Part shown: in pieces, positions 23,771 to 35,908 of the stretch
Position numbering within the stretch: position 1 is the first letter of the stretch
How the letters are laid out: each line of letters starts with the position of its first letter
Assembly (NCBI GenBank): GCA_950106755.1
Contig: OX467082.1
Span: 29,698,001 to 29,762,000 of the forward strand
Origin: Climacium dendroides
Lineage: Eukaryota > Streptophyta > Bryopsida > Hypnales > Climaciaceae
Direction: 5' to 3'
Length of the DNA stretch: 64,000 nt
Made by a program: the position numbers and the translations under genes
The notes under the pieces: generated by a model
Seen by the model: the letters and a program-made list of their open reading frames with translations, nothing else
The model's database searches: none
Told to the model about the DNA's origin: nothing

Positions 23771-24507
23771 GCTACAGGGTCGGCCTTTCCTCTCCACCAA
23801 CTTACCCAAGGCAACTTTAATTTTCTAGCTGCAACTGCTCTTCCCAACTAGCTAAAGACTATACATGTGCATGAGTGAGAACTTGCTCACCCTGGAGCAA
23901 CACCTTGAAACCCATCGTCCCCCGTAACAACCACCTTGCAATTAGCACCATCTCGTCTTCCAAACTCTCCAACAAACCACCCACCCACCCCTGCCTGCAG
24001 GCTATCTCGATAGTGATCCCTAGGTGATCGAACTCTGGACACAGTCACCTTCGAACTAAGATCACAACTCTCCAGCTTCGAAATATCATCAATGGCCTCT
24101 GCTCCTCTTGGTTTCAACACTCAGTCTGCCCATATCAACGAACTTGCAGCTGTGAATCTAGCAGACCAAAGCTTGCGATTTGTCCCAGAGGTACTGATTT
24201 CAGCAGGAATACGAGCATGCAGAAGTACGTTCCTTCGGGATTAAGCTCCTTCCGGACACTTGAATTAGCAGATCCGAAACTGGGACGAGAGCTGGCACCA
24301 GCAATGAGTCTCGACAACTGGGAGAGAGCACAAAGGGAGGCAGAGCAACTGTGTCACAATTAAGGGGCAAGAGCTTTCTGACAATTGGAAGCAAACGAGA
24401 ATCAACGATCATGCTGAGAAGACAAGACGCGGACAGTAAAAGAAAAAAGTCCTCGCGGGGTCAGAACCGGTCAGAGGACCTGGTTCAGCGATCTCCTGCT
24501 TGTTGTT
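23771..24507 (-). promoter_or_regulatory. 5' flank of the prune-like gene, possible 5' UTR exon
   Basis: A donor-like CCAGG|GTGAGC (about 23889, reverse strand) and a CAG acceptor before 23825 suggest a spliced 5' leader. The overlapping minus-strand ORFs (23887-24120, 24135-24317, 24200-24412) have no recognised domain, and an in-frame TAG precedes the start ATG. Confidence 0.35.
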
Positions 24508-24538
<31 letters not shown>

Positions 24539-24540
24539 CA
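24508..24540. repeat. (TCG)n microsatellite
   Basis: The run of TCG units is interrupted once by TCA. Confidence 0.85.
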
Positions 24541-24760
24541 GGTCGGGGGAAAAAGTAGGAACTTATTGTTTTTCTACCACAAGGAACAACTTTCGGAGAT
24601 ATTGAAGTCATAGTTTGGCTTCCGAGATTCCAAAATTCGAAAAGAAATTCAATTCATTGTTTGGATTCAGAGATTCCAAATCATCCCAAGAGACAAAGAG
24701 AAAAACAAAATGTCACCAATCATGAAATATGTAACACCCAAACAACATGGGAGTGATTCC

Positions 24761-25141
24761 CGATAAATTGAAGGCTCAAGAATATATAGGCTCAAGAATA
24801 TAGACTCAAAACTAAAAGCTTAAAATAGAAACTTATGAATATAGTTTCAAGGCAAGGAATCATCCATATACAAGATAAATTGAAGGCTCAAGAATATATA
24901 GGCTCAAGAATATAGGCTCAAAACTAAAAGCTTAAAATAGAAACTTATGAATATAGTTTCAAGGCAAGGAATCATCCATATACAAGTCATGGATGTTACT
25001 ACATCTTTTGGAAGAGTATTGGCTCAAGAATATAGGCTCAAAACTAAAAGTTTGAAATAGAAGCTTATGAATATAGTTTCAAAGCAAGAAATCATCCATA
25101 TATGAGTCATGGACGTTACTACATCTTTTGGAAGAGCATTG
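24761..25141. repeat. tandem repeats, about 115-145 bp units, three copies
   Basis: The phrase 'ggctcaagaatatataggc ... aaactaaaagcttaaaatag ... gcaaggaatcatccatata' recurs starting near 24761, 24873 and 25020. The second and third units share an extra tail ending 'ttttggaagagcattgg'. The repeats are non-coding and AT-rich. Confidence 0.85.
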
Positions 25142-25190
25142 GTTCCTAAATACTTGATTCCTTTTCGAGCAAGAAGAGACCTTCAACAAA

Positions 25191-25259
<69 letters not shown>
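25191..25259. repeat. (AAT)n microsatellite
   Basis: About 22 uninterrupted AAT units. Confidence 0.95.
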
Positions 25260-26428
25260 TTTAAATTTTTGACAAAATTTGAATATAGGGTTCAATTGCA
25301 AGGTTAATAAGGTATATGGAAGGCAACATCCCAAGGTCTTCCAGAAAAGGGAAAAAAAAACAAAAAAACAAAAACAAAAAAAAACACCACCTATACTATT
25401 TAATTCCAATGAGATAACTCCATCAATTCCAAGCAATCCTACACACACCTCCCTAATGTAGAGCTGCTCAAGTTTTCCCCATTGGAAGGTCAAACCTAAC
25501 AAATTCTTTACTCTTAGAAGCATGATGTATAGAAATCCTAACAAGACATTTATACCACAACAATTGGCTTATAATTGTTAGATAAAAGTTGATTTTTACA
25601 GTAAGTTCTACAATCTCTTAAAAGATTCGGACTTGTACATCCCAAGGTCTACAAAAAATAACGGCTTCTAATTGCAAAACTATCCCCTTTACATTGATGC
25701 CTAAATGTATAGCTTCAATACATGAGAGCCTTTAGGTAGGTGTACACCTATTTTCCAAACCTTTGAAAAAACCCATAGTTTCTCTATACAATATATCCAA
25801 GATGGATTCTAAAAGAATCCTTGAAACCATGTTTTCAATACCAACACAATACTTTTTTTTGACAATTCAATAATACAGACTACAAATTACGCCTCAAACT
25901 CTCACTATTCGGATGATTTTAGGTGTTGTTACCGTATGAGAAGGTCTTGTTCAACACTCAGGTGCTGAAATCAAATTTCCACATCAGATTTTCAGAAGTC
26001 CACATCACCTCACACCATCCACAAGATGCCATGTAGCACCTTTTTTTTCCTTGTAAAAAATGACTTAATTTATGCCGAATGTGACCTTCACCAGTAGCGT
26101 ATACCTTCTGACATGTATCGTGAGCCCACTTTGCATGGGCGACGGCTTTTGTGTCCTGGGCTCCTGGCTGGTCCGTTCATTATTACTGTTCACGACTTCC
26201 TCTCCGTCTCCGTTGCTTTCGTCAGTCGTCTCTTCCGTCTCTTTCGTCACGTTGCCATGCACAAAGCGGGTCTTCTGGAAGAAATAAAAGAAAGGCCAAA
26301 CAACCAGTCGCAGCTAGTGAGGTCCACAGCCATCAGTGGCTCACTCCGGCTTCCATGTACAGTACTGCACTATACTGTACAGTATGTATACTGCGTGTTT
26401 TTGTTTTTTCTTTTTGTTTTGCTTTTGC
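25260..26428. other. intergenic DNA without a supported gene
   Basis: AT-rich to about 26050, then a more balanced stretch. 26355-26382 holds TGTACAGT and its complement ACTGTACA, forming a small hairpin. Confidence 0.4.
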
Positions 26429-27190
26429 TTCATTGACCTTGGGCGAGATCTTTGCTGGTTGTTGACATCGATATAAATAAGTGCATGAAACCTGTCCATT
26501 AGTGCAGTGGGTCTCCCATTTGTTGAAAATAAAATAAAAGAAACGTGTCCATTAAGTTGTTCTTCCAAATCTATGTACGTTGTTCCAAAAGGAAGAGCGG
26601 TATTGTCTCCAAAATATGTAGCAATTCCGCAATTCCATCCACTGGAAAATAGAATGGGAGAGTACTGTATGTTGCCTACTATTCTCTCTCCAAAAAAATT
26701 GCATCGCTTTTCAGTGAAACATGGCTCCAGAAAAAACAAAACACGCTGCCCCAGATGGAGATGACTGACGCCGAGATGGAGGAGCAGGGAAATTGGTGCA
26801 GTGTGTAAGTTATGCCCCCGGAGCAGGGATTTTTTTTTTCCTTCATTGATCTTGGGCAGAGCAAAAAGCGATCCTCGCTGGTTGTTGACACCGATATACA
26901 AATGGATGGACCCTGTCCATTAATTTATTCTCCCAAAAAGCCACTGTACACTCATCAAGAAGAAGAAAAAAAAAGCGTCTGGTATTGTGTCCAAAATAAG
27001 GAGGAATTCTGCAATTTCATCCACTGGAAATAGAATGGGAGAGTACTGTATATTGCCTACTATTCTCTCTCCAAAAAAAAATTGCATCGCTTTTGAGCGA
27101 AAGATTGCTCCAAAAAACAAAAACGCGTTGCCCCAGATGGAGATGACTGACGCCAAGCTGGAGGAACAGGCCGGGAGCAGGGATATTTTG
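26429..27190. repeat. diverged tandem duplication of about 0.38 kb
   Basis: Unit 1 (about 26429-26790) and unit 2 (about 26841-27175) share long near-identical blocks. One is the segment with 'gaatgggagagtactgtat' (26653 and 27033). Another is 'ccccagatggagatgactg' (26751 and 27131). Both leave a minus-strand frame open with a shared GERIVGNIQYSPILF phrase, but no known domain is recognised. Confidence 0.8.
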
Positions 27191-28894
27191 TTTTGTGCAG
27201 CAGCCAGTAGAAATTTGGAACTGTTGCTCGTCCACGTTACAGTGACAGTGCCTGCTGCTAATAATTTTTTACTGCCGGCAGTCCGGCGCAGGCATCCGTG
27301 TCTCATCAGCAGGTACGAATTTGGCGGATATTGCTTCTAGCTCTCATGCCTATGAATCTGCTCATTTCGAATCCCTCCTTCAGTTCAGTCGGATTTTGAT
27401 GCAACTGTTTCGCAGGAGGCTTATTATATTGGATGCTCACACAAGGTAGAGTAATCCAATGTAAAGGAACAGTGCGTGAGGGGCGGAAGGAAGGAAGACA
27501 GGCAGACAAGGCAGGCAGGCAGGCGTAGCCTTACATTTGGGTCTGGATTTGGAGCATCTTTGGAATTTTGGGAATCAGTTTTGGTGACTCTCTTCTTGGT
27601 TTTCCAACTCTCCAGGCGCCACCATCATCCAGTACTTCCCTTTGTGGGATCAAGAGATAGAGTGGCTTCTTAGAGTAGCTTCTTAGAGTGGCTTTTTAAG
27701 TTAGAGCATCTCCACCCTTTCACGGAGAAATGGTCTTGTCAAATGGCTTTTTGCAAGGCTCAACTATCCCACCAACAAAGTACTAGTAGTTCCCACCCTT
27801 GCTCACCATATCTTTGGTAGCTTTGCACTCTTAATGGTAGGGGTTTGCTATAGTTGTGAGACAGTTTAAAAAGTGTTACAAAAACATAGTCAAACAAGCA
27901 CAAAATCCAAGGTCGGTGAAGGGATGCAAAAAAGGCCTTCAAGATGGAGGGTTGACGGGTCATTTTATAGAGTCCATGCTCTCTTTTTCCTCCCATAGGT
28001 GTGTTTGCAGCAAGGGAGATTTAGGAAGTTGGGTTTGCCATAGATTAGGTTGGACCCCTTCCTAGTGAAAGAGTCAAGATGCTCTTACATTGGTTTTCAT
28101 CACTCAATGGATAAGGGCTCAGTTGACATATTGTACATTGGGGTACAATGTCTTTATGAATTTTTCTTCCGACAAAGTCCCCAAAACTTCAAAATGCTCT
28201 TGCATACTAAAAAAATGCATAGATTTTGAAATCATAAATTGCGTTGGAATTGTAGAACATGGGTATGTGTGAATTCCTTGAACAAGTTCTATGAGTGAGA
28301 TTGTAAATCACACAACAAATTGGCGTTCTATCATGAGCTGTCTACCATCTAGTGCTACCACCTCTAGTAGAAATCACAACTAGCAATTTGAAGGGCATAC
28401 TAGAAATTAGCCTCTGAAGTTGTTCAACAAATATATCATCTCATATGGATTGGATGATTTGTATCATTCTTTGACTATCTTGTCAAGGTCCTCAATGGAG
28501 TTTAGGTCTAGTGAGTTAAGAGATTAAACTAACTTCTTTATACCATGAGCTTGTCTCCATTCTAATGGTGCTCCAATTCATCATAGTACATTAAGGTAAT
28601 ATGTTCTTAAAGCAACCATATAAGAGTTGATTGCCTTTGGGAGGAGGCTAAACTCCTTGAAACAATTTTCAATAACTTTTTGTAGGAAGGAAAATTGAAT
28701 TGGCATCTAACCCAACTTGTTTCATATTTTTGGGATCTTCCTGGAATTAGTGACGAATTTTTGAAGTTGAAATGCAATTATCACTAATAACACCCCCCCT
28801 CCTAAAATTTACATTTATGATACATTGAAAAAAGAAAAATGCACCTATATGTCGTGATTGCTTCTAGAGCAAACTACCTTAGCATAGTCAAGTC
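27191..28894. other. intergenic DNA without a supported gene
   Basis: 27480-27526 is a purine-rich run of GGAAGGAAGACAGGCAGACA type. The remainder shows only short ORFs. Confidence 0.4.
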
Positions 28895-29106
28895 TATAGT
28901 AGTGCAATGAGCTCTTTCGGAGACCCCCTATTTTGTGCCATTTTAATTTTATTGTTAAAACCTCTCCTAGCTAATTTGAGACCTCTGATTGCAAATACGA
29001 ACTCAAAATTTGAAAAAAAAAATTGTATAGGAAACAAAAGGTTCCTGCATTTTCCCAAAGGGAAAAATAAAACGGGCCCTTACAAGAGGCTCATTGCACT
29101 ACTATA
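28895..29106. mobile_element. short inverted-repeat element with an intact internal TTAA site
   Basis: The left end TATAGTAGTGCAATGAGC (28895-28912) is matched exactly on the reverse strand of the right end (29089-29106). The body shares sequence with the element at 30369-31517 (GACCCCCTATT, 'gggacctctaattgca'-like and 'aaaaggttcct' phrases). A single TTAA lies at about 28943-28946, where the relative carries an insertion. Confidence 0.75.
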
Positions 29107-29370
29107 GACTCAACCCCTTAGCACGATTGTACTTGCATTTGAGTCCACTCCACGAATTCTTTCTTGCAAAGACACCGATAAGCACATTGCACAAGATACC
29201 CAGATTGCCAAGTTGGGCGACAATAGGTTTTAGATATGATTTCACTTTTAGCATGATTCCGCTTTTAGCATGATTCCACTTGCATTTGAGTCCACTCCAC
29301 GAATGCTGATAAGCACATTGCACAAGATACCCAGATTGCCAAGTTGGGTGACAATAGGTTCTAGATAAGG
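29107..29370. repeat. tandem duplication of about 128 bp
   Basis: The phrase 'gagtccactccacgaat' through 'ccaagttggg' is present at about 29140-29240 and again at 29286-29368. The second copy carries a short internal deletion. Confidence 0.85.
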
Positions 29371-30368
29371 TAAAACCACCCTGGATTCTGGACAGAATGG
29401 GAACAAGTCCATTGTGGGCTGAATTAAGATAGTTAGTAGTGTACATTTCAGAACTTGAATGTGCACCACCATTCCGTTACGATTTTCCCCACCATGGGCT
29501 CACTCCCATGATATCCATAATGGGGGGTCGTTTACCTTAGTCCACCTTAGTGATGAGGTTGCCATTTCGTTTTGCTTCCGCTGCACGTCAATCTGCTCAA
29601 CATCCATACGGCAGCTGCATGTCTAGGAATCCGCTTTCCTTTCGTGGAGAATGGGTCATGTGACCCAAGGTTTCCCAGTTCCAAGGAAAGCCAGATTGAA
29701 GGAGTTGACCCGTTTTGGATGGTCGTGCTTATAAGGTAAAACAGCCTATTGTGGTCAGAATGAGGAGTTTGACATCATCTTGTTGCTGAAATTTTTCAAT
29801 TTTTTTCCCACGTTAGTATAAGTGTGAGAAACAGTAAGTGCAATTGAAATTATATTTTTTTGGACAAAGTATGAATTTGCTAGGAATTCTTGAAGTGTTC
29901 AGCTCAAAAGAGTCTGTAGACTACCTGAAAAACCAACAAAATTTGTATCTGTAATGCTCATCTTACAACCTAATGCAGTCAAAATATTTTCTATCATGGA
30001 AGGCCTAAAAAGTCAATTTGTACAATGAACTTCACACTGAAAAATCAGAAGTTCCTCATGAGGTTACTGTTCACTCCATTGCTATCATGTAAGACATGCA
30101 TTGTGGCCAACATCTCACATACTGGAAAAAAAAACATCCACAATGGGTCATTTCCTAGGTGACCGCAATGGGTCATTTGATTGTAATGGGTTGCTTTACC
30201 TTAGTTATAGAACTGAGTCCAATTATTTTCTCTATTTTTTTTACTCAAAATAGAAATATTTATAGATTTTTTCACTGTTGTTTTGCCGATGTTTTCAAAT
30301 TGCAACCCGGGGGGGTCCCAATTCTTCTGGCTAACTTTGAACTAGCCGCCGGTTTTTTCTGAACATTG
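29371..30368. repeat. AT-rich intergenic DNA with a dispersed repeat
   Basis: About 29811-30220 is similar to 37611-38020: both hold 'acaaagtatgaatttt', 'gtagactac' and 'tcatttcctaggtg' in the same order. No ORF. Confidence 0.55.
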
Positions 30369-31517
30369 TATAGTTGTATGACAAGCCTCTTGTGGAGGTC
30401 AAGGCAAAGGTGAATGTTAAAAAAAAAGACCCCCTATTATGTATTGTGTTAATCCCTAAAGGACCATTTGTCCCTTCGGAGGAAAAATGGGATTTCATGC
30501 AGGTACCTATGGATTCATTTTTTGTTCTATTTTAAAAAAAATCTGAAAATATAAATATTAAGTATCTTCATGGGAATATAGGGTTTTTTTCAATCAATAT
30601 TTGGGAAAAAAAGTTATGCTCAAAATAGTAGTGAGGGGGGAAGAGGGAAGGGGGTAGTAAAAAAATTCAAAAATTCAACATTTTTTTTGATAGATTATAT
30701 TTTTTTCTATATGGAAAGCTTTGATTGATTCCATTTGGATTTGCTATGAAGAAGTTATGGATAATCTTGATTTTTGGGCAATTAGAGCATCTTCTTGAAA
30801 AAATAACTTGTAGGATTCATTTTTTAATGCAATTTTTACAATTCAAAAAAAAATTCTACATGGTTTTGTTCGATTGCTAGAACAATCTCACCATTGGAAT
30901 TAGTGCATTTTAATTCCTTTTTAAAGATATTGATAATTTAGATTTTCCTTCTATCTTGTACTTATTTCTACTTAACAATTTTTTGAAGTATAAAAATTAA
31001 GGGTTTCCTTTTTGTTTTTTTCTTCAAATCTCAACTCAATCCTCTACCATAAAGATTTGAAGCTCAAAACTTTTAGTGTATAAAATTTAAGTTAAGAAGG
31101 TTCAAAGTCAAATAATCTAGTCCCACAATGTGCTAAGAAACTTGTTTTTTTTTACTTTAATCGCAAGTATCTTGCAATCTATGTGGTCAAAATTTCTGAA
31201 ATTTTTTCCACACATTCTCATACTAATTAGGTGTAAGATTCTATGATTAGATGTGCAAAAAAACAATTAAAATTTTTTTTACTCTTTGCTAAAGAAATTT
31301 GCAGTTTGAGTATTTTTGGGCAGAAAAAAGGTCTTGGTCCTTTAGGGGTTAATTCCATTTCTCGACACCTCCCCTATCTAATTTGGGACCTCTAATTGCA
31401 TATATGAACTCAATTTGTTTTTAAAGTTGTGTAGCAAATAAAAGGTTCCTACATTTTCTCCAAAGATAAAATACAAGGGTAAAAATGCCTCCACAAGAGG
31501 CTCGTCATACAATTATA
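30369..31517. mobile_element. inverted-repeat element interrupted by a TTAA element
   Basis: The outer ends TATAGTTGTATGACAAGCC (30369) and the complementary GGCTCGTCATACAATTATA (ending 31517) match. Inside, 30449-31352 is a complete TTAA element (listed separately). Removing it restores continuity with the relative at 28895-29106. Confidence 0.75.
30449..31352. mobile_element. TTAA-flanked non-autonomous element, long subfamily, copy B (piggyBac-like)
   Basis: TTAA at 30449-30452 and 31349-31352 flank 896 bp. The left end TCCCTAAAGGACCATTTG is identical over more than 20 bases to the right end of copy A read on the reverse strand. The right end on the reverse strand starts CCCCTAAAGGACCAAG. 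Internal blocks match copy A in inverse orientation. No ORF. Confidence 0.85.
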
Positions 31518-32122
31518 AGCATGACCATTTTTTATTTTCAACTCATTCTCACAACTTAGACTCTGTCATTTCAGATAAGCTCTATTATAGGTGCAAGCTC
31601 ACTTACAACATGGCCATAGGAGTAGTAGAAATGTCTACAAGGTGTACATGAAAGCATAAAATGATCACCTACATTGGCTTTGTAAGCAACCTATGGTTGA
31701 AAATTGGTTTGCATACATATCAAAGATGGGACAAACAAAATCTTTACGTAAAAAAATAATGATAGTTTTATTTTTAAAGGAAAAAATGTCAAAAATTATG
31801 AATTCTTCTTAAATCTATTTCCCTATATAGGAAATTTCTTCAACCTTCCTCATACTATAGATAGGTTGAATTGCTTAAGTGGTTGGAAATAGGTTGTCAT
31901 CATGGTACTTACAAACAAACATTGGACTCAAAAAAATCCCAACTACTAGACAGAATTGGGTGCAAAGTAAGTGAAGGTGCTGGCCTATAATGCCTTGTTT
32001 GATAAATTTTCTATTAGTGTATGGCATCCCTGAATGACTCATCCATTACTTAAGTTAGGCTATTTGTTTTGTTTGTTTGTTATGGTGAAATCTCCTTGAT
32101 CTTACGTCCCCCATTCGCAAGC
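31518..32122. other. intergenic DNA without a supported gene
   Basis: AT-rich; only short ORFs. Confidence 0.4.
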
Positions 32123-32125
32123 TTA

Positions 32126-32419
32126 GGGCCTCTTTACATGCTGGCCCAATGGGCAAGTTTACAACCAATTCAAGCTAGAAGACAAAAGTGGTTCCACCAA
32201 TCGTCTTGCCAAGATGGACAAGCAAGAAAGGAGGAGTTGACGTTTCACCAATACCAATGAACAACTTCATTGGTGAAGACTAGTGAATCTAATATGTGTA
32301 AATTTTTTTTATTGTTTTCCTCACCATCCACCAAGTCCACATGAAAAGTGCAATGCTTATTTTTCCTTGTCGTACTTGTTGTGCAATGCCTTTCATTTAC
32401 AATACATGTAAAGAGGCCC
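32126..32419. mobile_element. Tourist-like MITE
   Basis: The ends GGGCCTCTTTACATG (32126-32140) and its exact complement (32405-32419) flank 294 bp. The neighbouring triplets are TTA (32123-32125) and TCA (32420-32422), close to the TTA/TAA duplication of PIF/Harbinger MITEs, whose ends often begin GGGCC. Non-coding. Confidence 0.65.
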
Positions 32420-32572
32420 TCAGTATCGTTGGAAAGCCCTCGATGAGGAGGGGTGCACAGGCTTAGTTTTGTGACACTTGCATTTGGACCTACAACAAGG
32501 AAACTATAAAGTAGTCTGCTCTAAAAGCGAGCGGCCTCTTCAAATTGCCCCTATATTTAGATCTGAAATGGA

Positions 32573-33166
32573 TAGTAGGTGGTCCTTAAATGGACCTCTC
32601 AAGCCATTGAGAGGATCGAGAGAAAAGCATTGTTTGTTGCAAGAGCCAATTGTTGGCCTTCATTTACTAAAATCACTTTAGAAGTTGCAAGTGGTCGGAT
32701 TTTGGAAGGCCTAGGGGTCACAAATAGGTACCTACAACAATTTTTTTTTGAAAATTCATAAGTAATTCAAAAAATATTCAAAAAATATGAAACCACTTGT
32801 GTGACATTCCACATCCATTTTTCTTTCTCTGAAAAGTGATCCAAAAATACTTCTATTCATGGAAACCTTCAAAAAAGAAGGACCAGCCCTTAAATGGTCG
32901 CTTTAACCCCTGAGCGCCCCAGTACCTCAAATATGGCCTCTCAAAACTCAAAGATCTCCTTGTTTGACCATTATAATCTTTTTAACGATACACTTTAAGG
33001 ATGTGTCCTTTTCCCTATAGCTCCGGCCCTATCTCTACTATCAATCAGTACAGTCAATTTATGCGGATCTCATTTTACATGATAATTTGATTGGAATGAA
33101 TTGAGAAGGGTCTGAATTTTGGCAAATACAGTCTGGGCGCTCAGGAGTTAAGGCCATATTACCTTA
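32573..33166. mobile_element. TA-flanked MITE copy interrupted by a TTAA element
   Basis: It has the same segment order as the intact copy at 5194-5520: an AGGTGGTCC-type start, then 'aaaaaatatgaaac', then 'ccagcccttaaatgg', and an end reading TAAGGTAATATGGCC on the reverse strand. The TTAA element at 32907-33147 sits a few bases inside the right end. Confidence 0.6.
32903..33151. mobile_element. TTAA-flanked short element, copy C (piggyBac-like)
   Basis: TTAA at 32903-32906 and 33148-33151 flank 241 bp. The ends are CCCCTGAGCGCCCCAG and, on the reverse strand, CTCCTGAGCGCCCAG. This is the clearest inverted-repeat pair in the family. No ORF. Confidence 0.85.
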
Positions 33167-34439
33167 TTGAATTTCAAAAAAATTCTGAACTAATTTTTTT
33201 TTTAACTTACTTTTTACTTTTTATTTTGACTGTGGCAAGGGCACAGGACAGAGGAGCCCAGTATGACTGCACATCCCGTGCTGCACGTGTAAATGCAGAC
33301 CAAATGCCACAGAAAATTGTAGCTCAACTACAAGCCCACTGACGGATTCAGTGGCTGACCTACTGAAGTTGAGTGTGTGTGGAAATTGGAATAACTCAAC
33401 TTCAGTTAAGGGCATCTCTTAAAAAATAAAAATAAAAATTTACCTGATTTGCCAAACTTGTACTACAAAATTCCCCAAAAGAACTATTCTACCTGAAGAA
33501 TCTTGCAAAAAAAAAAAAAAAAATTTATTGCATTAAAATTGAGAGGTGGGTGGGTGGGTTTACTATGGTAAGGAACCAAATTTGATTAAAAATTTAAGAA
33601 CATGAAAAAAAATGTTTCCTTTTTTTGAAAAAATCACGGTTCTATGCAAGCGTGTTTCTTGTACTTCAACGTGTCCAAATTTTGGGTTGAAACATTCTAA
33701 TTTTCTTCAATTACTAGAAGGCAGTTTTTGAAGTGTGTAAGAAACTTATGAATTGTTGTGCTGAAGACTTGTTCCTCTGCTGGTTCTGTGTACTTTTCCC
33801 CTGATCAATGGAATTGTCAATGTGTTTTAAAAACAAAAGAAAAAAAAATTTATGAGTCATAGCCACTATGTACTGTAATTTATGCTCATAAAAAGTGATG
33901 CTGTGAAAATAAAAGTCTTCAATTTGTGTTGGGTGGAAGGAACATGAGGAGGATAAGGTAGGTGGCTCTTAAACCGACCTGGTTCTAAAACCGATCTGGT
34001 ACATTTTACTTCTGAAATGTACTAACTGCGTACATTTGAGGTTGATCAACTGGTTCCCATAGTTATTGTGTTTTTTTTCAAAGAGGGAAACGGTTTTTCA
34101 TTGATAATCTTCAGCTATAGTTTCTTTTAGTTTTGCTAACTTTTCACTGAAATGATGACCTGTAATTGGCCTAAAATTTTAATTTTCAGCTGGCAATTTT
34201 GAAAAATGAACCGTGGGCTCATATTACCGGTTCTCCCAGTTTATTGCACCAGGCTGTGGAAATAGTCCTGCAGGCAGGCAGCACCTCCCTTTGACAAGGA
34301 ATAATAACCTGCAGCTTGACAATGTGTGTCATTCTACTCAGCTACCAATGTTGCTTTGCAGGTTGGGTACTAAAGTTGAAATTAAAAATAAAAAAAGTGG
34401 TGAAACTGAAGGCAATGAAATTTCGTTCCATTTGGGTGG
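33167..34439. other. intergenic DNA with element fragments
   Basis: 33363-33409 holds a hairpin (CTGAAGTTGAGT and its complement). 33954 onwards starts TAAGGTAGGTGG and resembles the left end of the TA-flanked family (fragment, right end not found). No gene is supported. Confidence 0.4.
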
Positions 34440-34960
34440 TGTGGGGGAAAAAAGGCAAAAAAAAGGCAAAAAAGGCAAAAAAGGCAAAAAAAAAGAAAAA
34501 AGAAAAAAGAAGAGTAGTGGTGAAAGCTCTGCTTTGAATGGAATGGCTCTCCTTGACATGTTATTAGTCACTGACTACTTTTCACATTCAAATAAAATTG
34601 TTCCTTTTGTGCCCCCCCCCAAAAAAAAGAAAAAAAAAAGAAGTTTTAAAAAAAAGGAAAAAAGTGAAGAATGCCCAGCCTAAATTTAAATCTCCGTCCC
34701 AAACTGAAAGGCCATTCTCTGCAATGAAATTCCGTTTCATTTGAGAAGAAAAAAACTAAAACCCCTGAAAAACTAAAAAACAAAACACAAAGAAACAATA
34801 AAAACTAAAAAACAAAACACAAAGATACTGAAAAAACTAAAAAAACAAAACACAAAGATACTGAAAAAAACTAGAAACTAGAAACTAGAAACTGAAAAAA
34901 CAAAACACAAAGAAACAAAGAAACAAAAAAAACAAAAAACCCTTTTTTCAAAAAAAGTAA
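34440..34960. repeat. A-rich low-complexity DNA with short tandem units
   Basis: 34443-34515 is a run of GGCAAAAAA units. 34745-34935 repeats a unit of about 31-38 bp containing 'aaacaaaacacaaag' at least four times. The Lys-rich ORF at 34213-34683 is a product of this composition. Confidence 0.85.
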
Positions 34961-35178
34961 AAAAGTGAAGGCCTTAAATTGAAATCGTCCGTCCGTCCCA
35001 AACTAAAAGGCCAACTGAAACAGACGGACGGACACTCTGAGTGAGTCTCTGACGTTCCAGTGCGTTCCCCTGTGTTTTGAACACGTCCCGAGCTGTACAC
35101 ATCTGACTGGACCACTTCATCGTGTCCCATTCTGCGACACGTGCCCCAAGACTGTTGGGGCCCGCCTTGTGGGTCCCT

Positions 35179-35205
35179 CCAGCCAGCCAGCCAGCCAGCC
35201 AGCCA
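35179..35205. repeat. (CCAG)n microsatellite
   Basis: Consecutive CCAG units. Confidence 0.9.
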
Positions 35206-35908
35206 CTCCACAGACATAACTTACGTTAAAAAAAAACACGAAACTCCTGCGAAACCCCTGCGAAATTCCTTGACCCTGTCAACGACCAACCAACGTGCTG
35301 GACTGTTGGCTGCTGCTGCGAGTTTGGCTAACGTAGAGGATCATCCTGTTGGGGGACCCCATTAACCCCTAAAGGACGGTGCAAGCCCCTTGAAAGTCAA
35401 ATCTTGAATTTTTATATAGTTTCTTGATTTTAAATGTTTTTAAGCTTTTAACTTAAAAAAATGTAGCTCCAATAATCTACTTTTTTTACTTCATTTGAAT
35501 TTTTTTTCCCCAAAATTGTTAAAATTCGGTAATTTTTGTGACACTTCCAAGATAGCTTCTTTGAAGTTCAAAGTATGCCACTTTTCAGCTTTTTTTCTAT
35601 CAAATTTCTGGCTTGTTGTAGTCTCAAAGAGTACATCAATCACACCATGAAGTTTGTCTGTTTTTCTTTTAAAAAATTATACTATTTAAAGCATTTTTGT
35701 AATCACTATGATTTATACATGAAAGTACTTCTCTGAAAATCATATAAAATTCAATTTTATGTTTTTGATTGTGAAAAATAAATAGATTAAGCTTTAGAGA
35801 TATATTATTACATGTGAAAAAGATCAAAATGTTGAAATCTATGTTTTAATGTAGAAATCTAATGAAGTTTGACCAAGCCCGGACATGAAATGAACTACCC
35901 ATTACCAC
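35206..35908. other. intergenic DNA; possible left end of another TTAA element
   Basis: TTAA followed by CCCCTAAAGGACGG at 35362-35379 matches the family ends. No partner right end was found, so only a fragment is claimed. Confidence 0.4.

Noticed and set aside
34213..34683. Lys-rich ORF
   Set aside because: It is explained by GGCAAAAAA low-complexity repeats.
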